DNA of 50,000 nucleotides, taken from NCBI GenBank assembly GCA_009746045.1, contig RPFO01000309.1:1-50000 (forward strand), written 5' to 3'. The position numbers and the translations under genes were made by a program. This document shows positions 44,901-50,000 of the stretch, in pieces; the stretch's first letter is position 1; the number at the start of each line of letters is the position of its first letter. The DNA comes from Mesostigma viride (taxonomy: Eukaryota; Streptophyta; Mesostigmatophyceae; Mesostigmatales; Mesostigmataceae). A model generated the notes under the pieces. The model ran no database searches. It was not told the DNA's origin and saw only the letters and a list, made by a program, of their open reading frames with translations.

Positions 44901-47328
44901 AAATTTCCCGCCAAAGTCACGTGATACATTCTCAATGCACGTTGTAATTACCAGGCTATGGCGAATATTACCCCCAAACCTATGCATCACCTTCGTCCCT
45001 AAGTGTTCCCGGACCCACCGGACAACTGTCCTCCGTCACAAGTGGCGCGGCGCTTGCGGCGCGGCGCGAAATTCGACCGTTAGTCAACCCCCCCGACAGG
45101 TCGGGGGGTTAGCGGACTAAGGGTTAAGTGGTCGCTTAAAATGGACAGCAAAATGGCGTCCCCTGCCATTTGCAGTTCTCCGAGCAAAGTTTGTAAATTC
45201 CCAACTCCCCCACGCCTGGCTGACTCAAAAGCCGCTCCCCTCTCTCCAAGGACCGCGTGTCCACTGACAATGCCCTGCCGCAATGGACCCCGTTTTAACA
45301 CCAGCAGCTGTGGATGCGGTAACGCACTGTTATAGGTAACCACATTCTCGCGAAAGAACCCTTTGCAGGGCCCGCCACCGACCCCAAAGAAGGCCTCCTC
45401 TCTGATCGGCAACAGGAGTTGTTGTTGTTGCGAAGACAAAGCAGAAGATGCAGCAATCAAGCAATTTCCGGAACCCCAAGTTTCGTTTCTCACTACCCAC
45501 AACAGTTAAGTAGGCCGAATAAATTGGGTGCTCGGAAGTGGTTATTACGGGCAAAATAGTGTTCCGGAACTGTTTGCCGCAGGTGGCAAAAGGTTCCGGC
45601 ACTATTTAACCTAACTACGACCCCTTTAAGAGAGCATCGTCCTTGACAGGGGGCACACCCCCGCACCTACCATGCTAACAGATTTACCGTGAGGCATATA
45701 ATCAAGGCCGCATATCAGCCCTCACCCCCAGCGCCGAGACCGCGCGCCAAACAACGGTGTGAGTGAAAGTATTTTAAATTTATTACAGTTATCGCCACGA
45801 CCTCAACTAGTCCAACCCGGAGCGCAAGCATCCCCAGGTACGAACCAGGCCAAGGCGGGCCAGCCAACGTCACAGAACCTTAACCCGAAGCGCAAGCATC
45901 CTCAGGTACAAGGCTGCCACGCAGGCCAGCCCTTCCGTTTCTACAAGCAGATCTTCCCCTTCATATTCGATCTGAATATTGCACTAGCGCAGCTCAACCT
46001 CCTGCGCAGATTCCCAACCATCCGGACCCACAGCCAAGGTGAGAATCAGTCCGGACACTTGGCAGCCGCTTTTGACTTCCGTGAAAACCGGAAGCTCAGG
46101 GGCTGCCGCCCGTCTGTTAATTTAATTAAGCCCTGCGCCCAAGCGGGCACAAGGCCGGGGAGGCGTCGGCATTTCTTGCATCACCATAGCCTCGGCCAAC
46201 GCGTGCCCAGCGTCATGCAAGAAAAAAGACCTTCCCCTTCCTCGCAAGGTCCCTGAAAAGACGATACAACACGCTACATCGCAACGCCCCTAAAAAAATC
46301 CCAGCCTTACTGACACAACTCAAATGTCAGACCGGCAGCTACGAAATGTCAGCAAAATGATTTGAGTCAGAACTTTTAACTACACTAGTCACCAATCAAA
46401 GGCAATTTCAGGCCAGCATACAAAATTAAAAGGCATTATAGGTACGACCTTTTTAACCGCCTGAACAACAATGAAAATTGCCCGTAAATAATTACTCAGT
46501 TACAAAATCCAAACGGATTATCATCCGCTAAGAAATGCCCTAGTCGCCGGCCATGCCAGCGAAACTGGAACCCCAAGAGCGTGCCACGTAATCTTTGCCG
46601 CCGTCAGGAACACTTCGATTGCGGCGTTTGTTCTCGCCCATTATAAGAAACTATCTTCAGAGAAATCCGATTACCCGAAATATCGTTTACTGTGGCTCAC
46701 ATGATGAGCCCAGGTGCTCGATTTTAGCGGCATCCAGGTCAATGCCCAGCACGTCGCACGTTTCATTTAATTAAATCGGGTACTGTCATGGGTTTCTCGG
46801 GTGCTGGTTCATTGGCGCAAAGCCTAGGCACTCAAGCTAAAATCACCGTTTGGTCATTCGTTTCCAAAGGTGAGTGGTTCTCAGATCCTTTGTATTGTGG
46901 CAGGAGATAGTTGCACGCAAACGCGACACGCTACCAAACCAGAGTCATTTCACCCGGGCATGATCTAGCCGGTCATCACGCTGCATGTAGCCTAATCTCA
47001 TGCGCTGTACATGGGCCTAGCTGCTTTTACTGCCGCTCAGCTAGTATTGTGGGCAATACTTTTGTCTACGCGGACCCGTGGCGTCGTGAGCTAATCTTTG
47101 TTTACCCCCCATTCGTCAGGTTTTTGTGAGTCCGATGGGCGTGGGATGTAACACCAGCACTGGCTGGCATTTTTAGAGGCGTGCTTTTCGTGTTGCTCGT
47201 TCCCTGGTTGGCACATTCGTATGTGGTGCCCGCCTTGATATTTCTGCCCTACACAGGTGGCTTCACAACAACAAGCTAAGCGGCACCATTCCACACCAGC
47301 TGGGGTCCTTGTCATCTGCTGCATATCT
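11669..47328 (+). CDS. modular LRR receptor-like gene, 19 predicted exons, 3' incomplete (whole span)
   Basis: The predicted exons join to about 516 codons without an in-frame stop: signal peptide, LRR N-terminal cap, one partial repeat and 17 further leucine-rich repeats of the plant subfamily ([21 protein letters not shown]). Eighteen introns of 177 to 6492 bp all interrupt in phase 2, and the donor always follows the first two bases of the same repeat-terminal Leu/Met codon. Donors are mostly GTAAGC; acceptors mostly end in ACAG. Proteins of this architecture in plants are extracellular recognition receptors (receptor-like proteins or kinases). Here no C-terminal cap, transmembrane helix or kinase is seen, so the 3' end lies outside or was missed. 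Some cassettes may be alternative or unused. Expression and splicing are inferred only. Confidence 0.8.
13139..13723. mobile_element. long imperfect inverted repeat (foldback element) in intron 1
   Basis: The left arm starts GGAGCCCATTTTCGGAAG and the right arm ends CTTCCGAAAATGGGCTCC. Similarity continues inward for roughly 240 bp per arm with many mismatches, for example CCATCGTCCAATTAGTAGAC against its complement. The loop lies around 13390-13450. No coding frame is convincing and no clear target duplication was found. It looks like a decayed MITE or foldback transposon. Confidence 0.7.
14872..14895. repeat. CCCA microsatellite
   Basis: Short run of CCCA units in intron 1. Confidence 0.9.
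15625..15684 (+). CDS. exon 2: first leucine-rich repeat (60 bp)
   Basis: Flanked by GTGCAG and GTAAGT. In phase 2 it reads [12 protein letters not shown] then SLSELTR and a split Leu codon. It completes the repeat begun by LKLTG in exon 1, which explains why it is 12 bp shorter than the later cassettes. It differs most in codon use from the cassettes downstream, suggesting it is an older, non-amplified exon. Confidence 0.87.
16190..16430 (-). pseudogene. RNase H domain fragment of retroelement
   Basis: Starting from the frame beginning at 16430 the peptide has Asp at about residue 21 in [14 protein letters not shown], followed by a Gly-rich turn, and later [20 protein letters not shown]. 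The Asp plus hairpin pattern matches the start of an RNase H fold. It lies directly downstream of an RT-thumb-like segment in another frame, so the polyprotein is broken. Assignment is by motif only. Confidence 0.5.
16953..17101. mobile_element. 149-bp snap-back MITE with 5-bp target duplication
   Basis: Nearly the whole element is one palindrome: AGTTAGGTTAATATTGTGCG at the left end is mirrored at the right, with only a few central bases unpaired. It is flanked by TCCTC at 16948-16952 and 17102-17106. It sits inside the decayed retroelement. A relative lies at 45504-45616. Confidence 0.85.
19520..19824. mobile_element. right end of a TTAA-flanked piggyBac-like element
   Basis: The right end, GGGACAGACGACGAG followed by TTAA (19825-19828), is the same terminus as in the complete element at 30737-32454, and about 300 bp inward match that element's left part in reverse orientation. 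The left terminus was not found. The retroelement to the left may have inserted into it or replaced it. Confidence 0.65.
20001..20072 (+). CDS. exon 3: LRR cassette, 72 bp
   Basis: TTCACAG precedes and GTAAGC follows. Variable residues are ELYNNQ at the start and LTR at the end, around the constant [14 protein letters not shown]. It is the first of the 72-bp cassettes, after a 4.3-kb intron holding a retroelement. Confidence 0.9.
20890..20961 (+). CDS. exon 4: LRR cassette, 72 bp
   Basis: Between CTACACAG and GTAAGC. It begins YLYSNK and ends SIVQ, with [10 protein letters not shown] in the core. All 72 bases are identical to exon 10, 12.9 kb away. The intron just upstream is open in the same frame (see the leader-like ORF finding). 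Confidence 0.92.
21583..21850. repeat. short-period intronic repeat array (about 22-24 bp)
   Basis: Degenerate units around TTAGTACAGCGACTCACTT repeat through intron 4. Similar arrays lie at about 22255-22375, 30560-30732, 32459-32560, 33300-33615, 34458-34780 and 35615-35930, always in the introns between cassettes. On the minus strand they give low-complexity Cys-Thr-Asn-Lys frames that are not real genes. Confidence 0.8.
21982..22053 (+). CDS. exon 5: LRR cassette, 72 bp
   Basis: Between CCACACAG and GTAAGC. It begins DLDANQ and ends SLRY; the core is [10 protein letters not shown], with Lys replacing the usual Glu. Confidence 0.92.
22255..22375. repeat. short-period intronic repeat array
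   Basis: Units such as TTTGTACAGCGAGTCACTTC; same family as the array at 21583. Confidence 0.75.
22504..22585. repeat. GATG/GGTG microsatellite in the 3' part of the LINE
   Basis: Regular tetranucleotide run, GATG units turning into GGTG units, next to the LINE 3' end. Confidence 0.95.
23922..25393. mobile_element. TT/AA-flanked element, long form (1472 bp), site 1
   Basis: It starts TCGGATTTCTCTGAAAATAG and ends GCAATGGATACACG. It is followed by AA and then immediately by a shorter copy in the same orientation (25396-25996). Both sit inside the LINE reverse transcriptase; removing them with one AA per copy restores a continuous frame. The long form contains about 900 bp (roughly 24370-25270) not present in the short form. 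A matching long copy is at 43733-46670. Precise TT/AA target preference and head-to-tail dimers suggest a Helentron/Helitron2-type non-autonomous element, but no Rep or helicase frame is present. Confidence 0.8.
24467..24823 (-). CDS. conserved ORF inside the long TT-flanked element (site 1)
   Basis: A frame of 118 codons with [17 protein letters not shown], then [20 protein letters not shown] and [16 protein letters not shown]. The first part contains two imperfect copies of a unit ending Lys-His-Pro-Gln-Val or Ala-Ser-Pro-Gly. The second long copy (45759-46141, plus strand) keeps this frame open with mostly conservative changes. No family is recognised. It may be a piece of a captured host gene or of an element protein; no catalytic motif is seen. 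Confidence 0.4.
   Translation of the reverse strand: MKIFLNLLKLSPRPQLVQPGAQASPGTNQPKAGQPTSQNLNPKRKHPQVQGCHAGQPFRFDKQIFPFIFDLNIALAQPNLLRRFPTIRTQIQSENQSGHVAAAVTSVKPEAQGLPPVC
25396..25996. mobile_element. TT/AA-flanked element, short form (601 bp), site 1
   Basis: Same termini as the long form next to it, and nearly identical over the shared about 570 bp. The central 900 bp is replaced by about 30 bp containing CCCACCCACCCTCCCTGTG. The short form at 43122-43730 has the same centre, so the two forms are established subfamilies rather than separate deletions. Confidence 0.82.
26282..26353 (+). CDS. exon 6: LRR cassette, 72 bp
   Basis: Between CTGAACAG and GTAAGC. It begins DLDTNQ and ends SLLY; the core [12 protein letters not shown] departs from the consensus twice (Gln for the Pro, Met for Leu). 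The preceding intron is enlarged by the LINE and its nested insertions. Confidence 0.9.
26871..27656. mobile_element. 786-bp non-autonomous inverted-repeat element, copy 2
   Basis: Reverse-oriented relative of the element at 452-1238, with the same terminal core AAGTGGCCAGCCGGAGCGG and the same internal repeat units. It lies in intron 6. Comparison with the matching intron sequence near 20566 and 36380 (GCCCAGGTGCTCC followed by ATTTT) shows that it was inserted between these two blocks. Confidence 0.8.
27955..28026 (+). CDS. exon 7: LRR cassette, 72 bp
   Basis: Between CTACACAG and GTAAGC. It begins YLFSNK and ends SLQY, with the core [10 protein letters not shown]. Upstream intronic sequence is open in frame with the exon. 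Confidence 0.92.
28252..29533 (-). mobile_element. hAT-family DNA transposon, internally deleted, 8-bp target duplication
   Basis: The termini are CCAGGTTGGC and its complement GCCAACCTGG, flanked by the perfect 8-bp direct repeat TAATGTGG at 28244-28251 and 29534-29541. Paralogous introns (for example near 36360) read through the site without the element. Subterminal regions are rich in AATACG motifs. It carries a broken minus-strand transposase frame. An 8-bp duplication is characteristic of hAT elements, which agrees with the encoded protein. Confidence 0.9.
28551..29197 (-). pseudogene. hAT transposase fragment: BED zinc finger plus DUF659-like start
   Basis: The first frame (29197-28868) has [14 protein letters not shown]...RMRAHFAGI...IDAC, a zinc finger of CX2CX19HX11C spacing (Cys52, Cys55, His75, Cys87), as in BED fingers of plant hAT transposases. 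The second frame (28889-28551) has [20 protein letters not shown] and [20 protein letters not shown], matching the usual region just before the transposase core. The two are out of frame by two and overlap near 28870-28889, so there is a frameshift or an intron. The DDE catalytic core and C-terminal dimerisation domain are missing, so it cannot be functional. Confidence 0.8.
29871..29942 (+). CDS. exon 8: LRR cassette, 72 bp
   Basis: The acceptor is CTACAAAG rather than ACACAG, and the donor is GTAAGC. It begins WLYDNQ and ends SLQY. The split codon starts AT, so it becomes Met instead of Leu when joined to a following G. Confidence 0.9.
30737..32454. mobile_element. TTAA-flanked piggyBac-like non-autonomous element, family 1 (1718 bp)
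   Basis: Perfect 15-bp terminal inverted repeats CTCGTCGTCTGTCCC, flanked on both sides by TTAA (30733-30736, 32455-32458). Just inside each end are small palindromes built from AACTCAGTCCTC and its complement. TTAA target duplication is the signature of piggyBac transposons. No transposase frame is visible in the interior. It enlarges intron 8; without it exons 8 and 9 would be about 1.0 kb apart, as in other units. Confidence 0.87.
32608..32679 (+). CDS. exon 9: LRR cassette, 72 bp
   Basis: Between CTACACAG and GTAAGC. It begins YLYSNK and ends SIVH, with Ile replacing Thr in [10 protein letters not shown]. It is the first of four cassettes spaced 1153, 1165 and 1155 bp apart. Confidence 0.92.
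33300..33615. repeat. short-period intronic repeat array
   Basis: A longer array in intron 9 with the same TTAGTACAGCGMTTCACTT type of unit and irregular spacing; closely matches the array in the next duplicated intron. Confidence 0.8.
33761..33832 (+). CDS. exon 10: LRR cassette, 72 bp
   Basis: Between CTACACAG and GTAAGC. Identical in all 72 bases to exon 4 (YLYSNK...SIVQ), while the flanking introns differ from exon 4's at scattered bases. Confidence 0.92.
34458..34780. repeat. short-period intronic repeat array
   Basis: Intron 10 copy of the array, nearly collinear with that in intron 9, as expected from segmental duplication. Confidence 0.8.
34926..34997 (+). CDS. exon 11: LRR cassette, 72 bp
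   Basis: Between CTACACAG and GTAAGC. It begins YLNSNK and ends SLRV, with the core [10 protein letters not shown]. Confidence 0.92.
35615..35930. repeat. short-period intronic repeat array
   Basis: Intron 11 copy of the array; same order of units as in introns 9 and 10, with small indels. Confidence 0.8.
36081..36152 (+). CDS. exon 12: LRR cassette, 72 bp
   Basis: Between CTACGCAG and GTAAGC. It begins DLDTNQ and ends SLQY, with the core [10 protein letters not shown]. Confidence 0.92.
36716..36787 (+). CDS. exon 13: LRR cassette, 72 bp, first of a two-exon unit
   Basis: Between CTACACAG and GTAAGC. It begins YLWSNK and ends SIVH. Only 177 bp of intron separates it from exon 14. Confidence 0.92.
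36965..37036 (+). CDS. exon 14: LRR cassette, 72 bp, subtype SIPPELG
   Basis: Between TACCACAG and GTAAGT. It begins WLFYNQ, has [12 protein letters not shown] and ends NRVLL. It belongs to the second cassette subtype shared with exons 16 and 18, written with GGATCC rather than GGGTCC at the Gly-Ser codons. Confidence 0.92.
37679..38295. mobile_element. TT-flanked element sharing the CAGAGAAATCCGA terminus (617 bp)
   Basis: It begins ATGACACTTGAGC and ends TATTTTCAGAGAAATCCGA, the same right end as the elements at 43 and 46 kb. It is flanked by TT on both sides. The related intron at about 47060 (GGCAATACTTTTGTCT) lacks the insertion. The left part is unrelated to the other members, so only the terminal 50 to 60 bp are shared. 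A small hairpin, GCCACAAGGTTGTGGC, lies about 60 bp from the right end. Confidence 0.72.
38488..38571 (+). CDS. exon 15: expanded LRR cassette, 84 bp
   Basis: Between CTACACAG and GTAAGC. It reads [20 protein letters not shown] and ends SLVK. Against the DLDTNQ-type cassettes it has 12 extra bases near its 5' end, so four extra residues fall in the beta-strand region, yet the frame and phase 2-2 symmetry are kept. It may be a tolerated insertion or a decaying cassette. Confidence 0.8.
38758..38829 (+). CDS. exon 16: LRR cassette, 72 bp, subtype SIPPELG
   Basis: Between TGCACAG and GTAAGC. It begins FLFDTK, has [10 protein letters not shown] and ends RRLDT with a split Leu codon (TT). The usual beta-strand Asn is replaced by Thr. 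Confidence 0.9.
39650..40140. repeat. dispersed repeat R1, copy 2 (uninterrupted, inverted)
   Basis: Matches 6146-6521 plus 7221-7370 in reverse orientation, including CAATACCGGTGCATAAT and AAATCATCTCTTGGGTACCC. It serves as the empty site for the insertion at 6522-7207. It lies in intron 16 of the LRR gene. Confidence 0.7.
40436..40507 (+). CDS. exon 17: LRR cassette, 72 bp
   Basis: Between CTACACAG and GTAAGA. It begins ALDASQ (Ser replaces the usual Asn) and ends SLQL, with the core [10 protein letters not shown]. Confidence 0.9.
40693..40764 (+). CDS. exon 18: LRR cassette, 72 bp, subtype SIPPELG
   Basis: Between TACCACAG and GTAAGC. It begins GLQDME, has [10 protein letters not shown] and ends RRLDR with the split codon AT (Met). 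The consensus Asn is missing (Met in its place). Confidence 0.9.
41265..42330. other. unique segment in intron 18
   Basis: Unlike the surrounding intron DNA, this stretch has no visible copy elsewhere in the window. It includes part of a 177-codon plus frame (41085-41618) that begins in repeated intron sequence and has no recognised domain. It is possibly a further insertion, but no ends or target duplications were identified. Confidence 0.4.
42601..43053. repeat. 90-bp tandem repeat, five copies
   Basis: Units start at 42601, 42691, 42781, 42871 and 42961 with GTCGACATCCCAGCTTGCAA (GTTGACATC in the last, which also has 4 extra bases). They are nearly identical. The same segment occurs singly in other introns (near 20449, 26738, 28150 and 36280), so a piece of the shared intron was amplified here. 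Because 90 is divisible by three, a repetitive minus-strand frame appears; it is not considered a gene. Confidence 0.95.
43122..43730. mobile_element. TT-flanked element, short form (609 bp), site 2
   Basis: It starts CGTGTATCCATTGCTCCC and ends CAGAGAAATCCGA; TT on both sides (43120-43121 and 43731-43732). It is the short subfamily, with the GGGAGGGTGGGTGGGCAAG centre. It is directly followed by a long copy, the same short-then-long order as at site 1. Confidence 0.83.
43781..45123. mobile_element. TTAA-flanked piggyBac-like non-autonomous element, family 2 (1343 bp)
   Basis: Terminal inverted repeats CCCTTAGTCCGCT, flanked by TTAA at 43777-43780 and 45124-45127. The CCC start plus TTAA duplication is typical of piggyBac elements. 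The right end has a strong inner hairpin, AACCCCCC-GACAGGTC-GGGGGGTT type. No transposase frame is recognised in the interior. It interrupts the long TT-flanked element, whose other copies give the empty site (ATTAAGTGG). Confidence 0.88.
45504..45616. mobile_element. 113-bp hairpin MITE, second member
   Basis: It ends ATTTAACCTAACT, like the MITE at 16953-17101, and contains a hairpin of AAATAGTG.TTCCGGAAC against GGTTCCGGCACTATTT. The left end, AGTTAAGTAGG, is diverged. Flanks ACAAC (45499-45503) and ACGAC (45617-45621) look like a 5-bp target duplication with one change. The copy at 24970-25000 lacks the insertion. Confidence 0.72.
45759..46141 (+). CDS. conserved ORF inside the long TT-flanked element (site 2)
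   Basis: Counterpart of the minus-strand frame at 24467-24823, with the same core [32 protein letters not shown] and [14 protein letters not shown]. Differences include Gln-Ala for Gln-Pro and Tyr for Asp. The C-terminal end differs through a small indel. Upstream, TTTATTACAG just before the conserved part could be a splice acceptor. Function unknown. Confidence 0.38.
47257..47328 (+). CDS. exon 19: LRR cassette, 72 bp, last recognised
   Basis: Between CTACACAG and GTGAGC. It begins WLHNNK, has [10 protein letters not shown] and ends SSAAY. It follows a 6.5-kb intron swollen by nested transposons. It is the last cassette seen in the window. Confidence 0.9.
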
Positions 47329-49265
47329 GTGAGCCTTTCCTCCATGTGCTTGTTTCGGCTGTGCTCTTGTCTGAACCTGCTGCTCTTCGAGAGTGTAGCT
47401 TGCCTTTCCCTGCTGGAGCCCACAACTGCTGGCACTGAAGCTGTCTGATTAGTACGCTGCTAATTATATTTTGTTGGTGCGCAAGTGTGTCACGCCTGAA
47501 ACTGTCTTTCAGGTAGACTTGTAACTCCAGGCTCTTCACTCTTAACCAGACTCTTCAACAATAAGCTGCGTACATTGAGAAGTGACCCAAATCTGGCGGT
47601 TCTTATACGGCCTGGCCTTTCTTATTTGGCCATGCATTCCATTACCGGGAACCAAGGGTTGGCCTCCTAGGCTTTCGAGTGCAAGTGTACCCCCACGGCA
47701 TCTAGCAATTCCGACTAGTTTTGAGTGCGCACCAGTCACAGTAGTTACCCTTCGCACAAACCTCAGCCAATCATTTCCGTAGCCGCCTTGTTGGCGCCGC
47801 AGGAACTATTCTGTCTGATTCGGCCAGATTTCATCCAAGGAATCGGGAAGGAAAAACGGTGGAGTCAGGAAGGGAAAACGGTGGAATCATGAGCCTGAAC
47901 TAGTACACCACTATCGTCCGTTCAAGTCCGGCCTCACGGCCCATGCGACGCCATGTCGATCCGCCCATGCTTAGCGAGCTTTTGCTAGACTAGAGAAACG
48001 GTCCCGTTCTTGCCTTAGCAAAAAAATGACCTCAGCACCTGCTAGGTTATGGTAAATTTGCTAGCAATGGCAGTCTGGGAAACTTATGAACAAAAGGTCA
48101 AATCAATCCAATCTCACGTTCAAAATGCGGCTTCCGTAGACGTGTGTCGGCTACTTTGTTTATGCGTGTGATTCAAACAAGCCTATTGTGAATTCCAGAG
48201 TAGGAGTTCAGGGTTATGGCTGGCAGGACGGATACATGGCATGGCGACGCACTTTTTGTGGCTTGAGACAGAAAGCTGTGTGACAGAAAGTTCGTACGTG
48301 AGATGTTTGCCATGTTCATTTTGATTTAAACGCACAGCCTTCCTTAAGCATGTCGAATGGCATGCGCAGGTGCTGGCCGGCAGCCACTGCCATGTCGCCG
48401 GATCAGACTGGCTTTACAAACCACATCATCTTCTTGTTCAACCATGCTGACCACAACCATCGGTAAGCCGACGTTGTGCAGGATTTTTTTTCTTTTTAAT
48501 AGTGGGCGCTGCATCCCTGATTCGGCCGTGAAGCTGGTTGTCAGCTAGACGTTTGCTGTGCGCCGGGCCTCCCTACGTGGAATAACTTTCACTCTGTGCA
48601 TCGGCATGAAAAGGTGAAAATTCCCTCCAATCGACCATGCCATAACACGAAAATGCCATAATCTGTTGAAGTCCAGTCTTATATTTGCCACGAGGTGGTG
48701 TGTGCCAGTTGTGCCACCTGTACTTACCATTACTAGGATTGGTGTTATAAGGGATTCCATTCACAGTGTTCCACTCATTAGCCATGCCAGCATGCCTCCA
48801 AGGCATGCTCACTGTAGACAGCATGCAAGCCATATCAAACTTAACTCCCAAGGTGTCCAGTAATGCATGTGGTACCAGTGAACCTTACATTGTACAGTAA
48901 AATAAGTTATGATATTGGTTGATGCTGTGAGCCCATGCTTTCAATTCGTCTCATAATCGATGTGCCATTCAGGCACGCACGTGTGAAACAGCCAGGGATG
49001 CCTGTCATCTTTTCCCCCCTATCATTCCATGTCACTGAGGCCAGATGGTTGTGGCACTGCGATAATGCATTCTATAGCGTTGAAGAAAATGTGGGGCAGG
49101 TATTTGTGCAATTAACGTGCCATACGTACATTCCGGACGGTACATTCCGGATATGTCAGCAGTTGGGGGGGTCGCTTGGTCCCTTGGTTGCTTCCTCGCT
49201 TGGCTGCCACTGCGGGGGTGTAAGGACAGGTGCTCAAATGGAGAGACACTAGACGTGCATGCACG
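47329..49265. other. downstream intron or flank, no certain gene
   Basis: The first 250 bp are typical LRR-intron repeat sequence. After about 47560 the sequence is unique within the window. Short frames occur but none has a recognised domain. A possible phase-compatible exon is listed separately at 48370-48462. Confidence 0.4.
48370..48462 (+). CDS. speculative further exon of the LRR gene (93 bp)
   Basis: Between ATGCGCAG and GTAAGCC lies a 93-bp stretch that is open in phase 2 and ends in phase 2, like all other exons of the gene. It would encode CWPAATAMSPDQTGF then TNHIIFLFNHADHNH. It has no LRR pattern and no recognised domain. The support is only splice-site context and phase, which can arise by chance. 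Confidence 0.18.
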
Positions 49266-49269
49266 TTTG

Positions 49270-49336
49270 ATGGGTGGGTGGGTGGGTGGGTGGGTGGGTG
49301 GGTGGGTGGGTGGGTGGGTGGGTGGGTGGGTGGGTG
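49270..49336. repeat. GGTG microsatellite
   Basis: About 16 GGTG units, adjacent to the GA array. Confidence 0.97.
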
Positions 49337-49342
49337 GCTGGA

Positions 49343-50000
<658 letters not shown>

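Larger units (their letters stand above)
43733..46670. mobile_element. TT-flanked element, long form with nested insertions, site 2
   Basis: Same termini as the short copy next to it, ending CAGAGAAATCCGA before TT at 46671. Its length is 2938 bp; subtracting the 1343-bp TTAA element plus 4-bp duplication and the 113-bp MITE plus 5-bp duplication leaves 1473 bp, matching the 1472-bp long copy at site 1. It therefore was a full long-form element before two later insertions. Confidence 0.83.

Noticed and set aside
47552-47670. Possible terminal exon after ACCAG reading LFNNKLRTLRSDP, which resembles the start of an LRR.
   Set aside because: The segment is homologous to intron sequence near 20336 and 26618 (CAGACTCTTCATTAAAACAA), so the LRR-like look is coincidental.

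Overview
The window is nuclear DNA of a eukaryote, most likely from the green lineage (a green or streptophyte alga, or a related plant). The basis is a plant-type LRR N-terminal domain (Asp-x-x-Ala-Leu-Leu-Ala-Leu-Lys ... Trp ... Cys-x-x-x-Gly-Val-Thr-Cys), plant-subfamily leucine-rich repeats (L-S-G-T-I-P-x-E-L-G-S-L), GT-AG introns, very long microsatellites and a dense mix of eukaryotic transposons. The species cannot be named from the sequence.

The centrepiece is one large plus-strand gene, 11669 to at least 47328. Exon 1 carries a signal peptide and the LRR N-terminal cap. Exon 2 supplies the first partial repeat. They are followed by 17 tiny exons, 16 of exactly 72 bp and one of 84 bp, each encoding one leucine-rich repeat. 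Every junction is phase 2 and splits the codon of the same conserved leucine, so every cassette is symmetric and can be skipped, duplicated or shuffled without shifting the frame. Cassettes sit in introns that are themselves duplicated (about 1.15 kb units at 32.6-36.1 kb, and two-exon units at 36.7, 38.5 and 40.4 kb). Differences between cassettes concentrate at the predicted concave-face positions of the LRR solenoid. No C-terminal cap, membrane segment or kinase was found, so the 3' end probably lies beyond the window.

Upstream flank (1-11.6 kb): a CCCT microsatellite, a 787-bp inverted-repeat element, a candidate small secreted ORF near 2.1 kb, a 1.96-kb purine array with concentric sequence layers, a candidate proline-rich exon near 5.9 kb, and a dispersed repeat split by a 686-bp insertion. 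No convincing gene is seen from 7.4 to 11.6 kb.

The LRR introns are loaded with transposons. They include a decayed RT-RNase H retroelement (about 16.0-19.25 kb) carrying a snap-back MITE; a LINE (22440-26192, minus) whose reverse transcriptase is split by a tandem dimer of a TT-flanked element; a hAT element with an 8-bp duplication (28252-29533); and two families of TTAA-flanked piggyBac-like non-autonomous elements (30737-32454 and 43781-45123). A second tandem dimer of the TT-flanked element (43122-46670) contains both a piggyBac-like element and a MITE. A 90-bp intronic segment is amplified five-fold at 42.6-43.05 kb. The window ends in GGTG and GA microsatellites.

All calls come from reading the sequence; no database search was run. 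Splice sites, transcription and family assignments are predictions.
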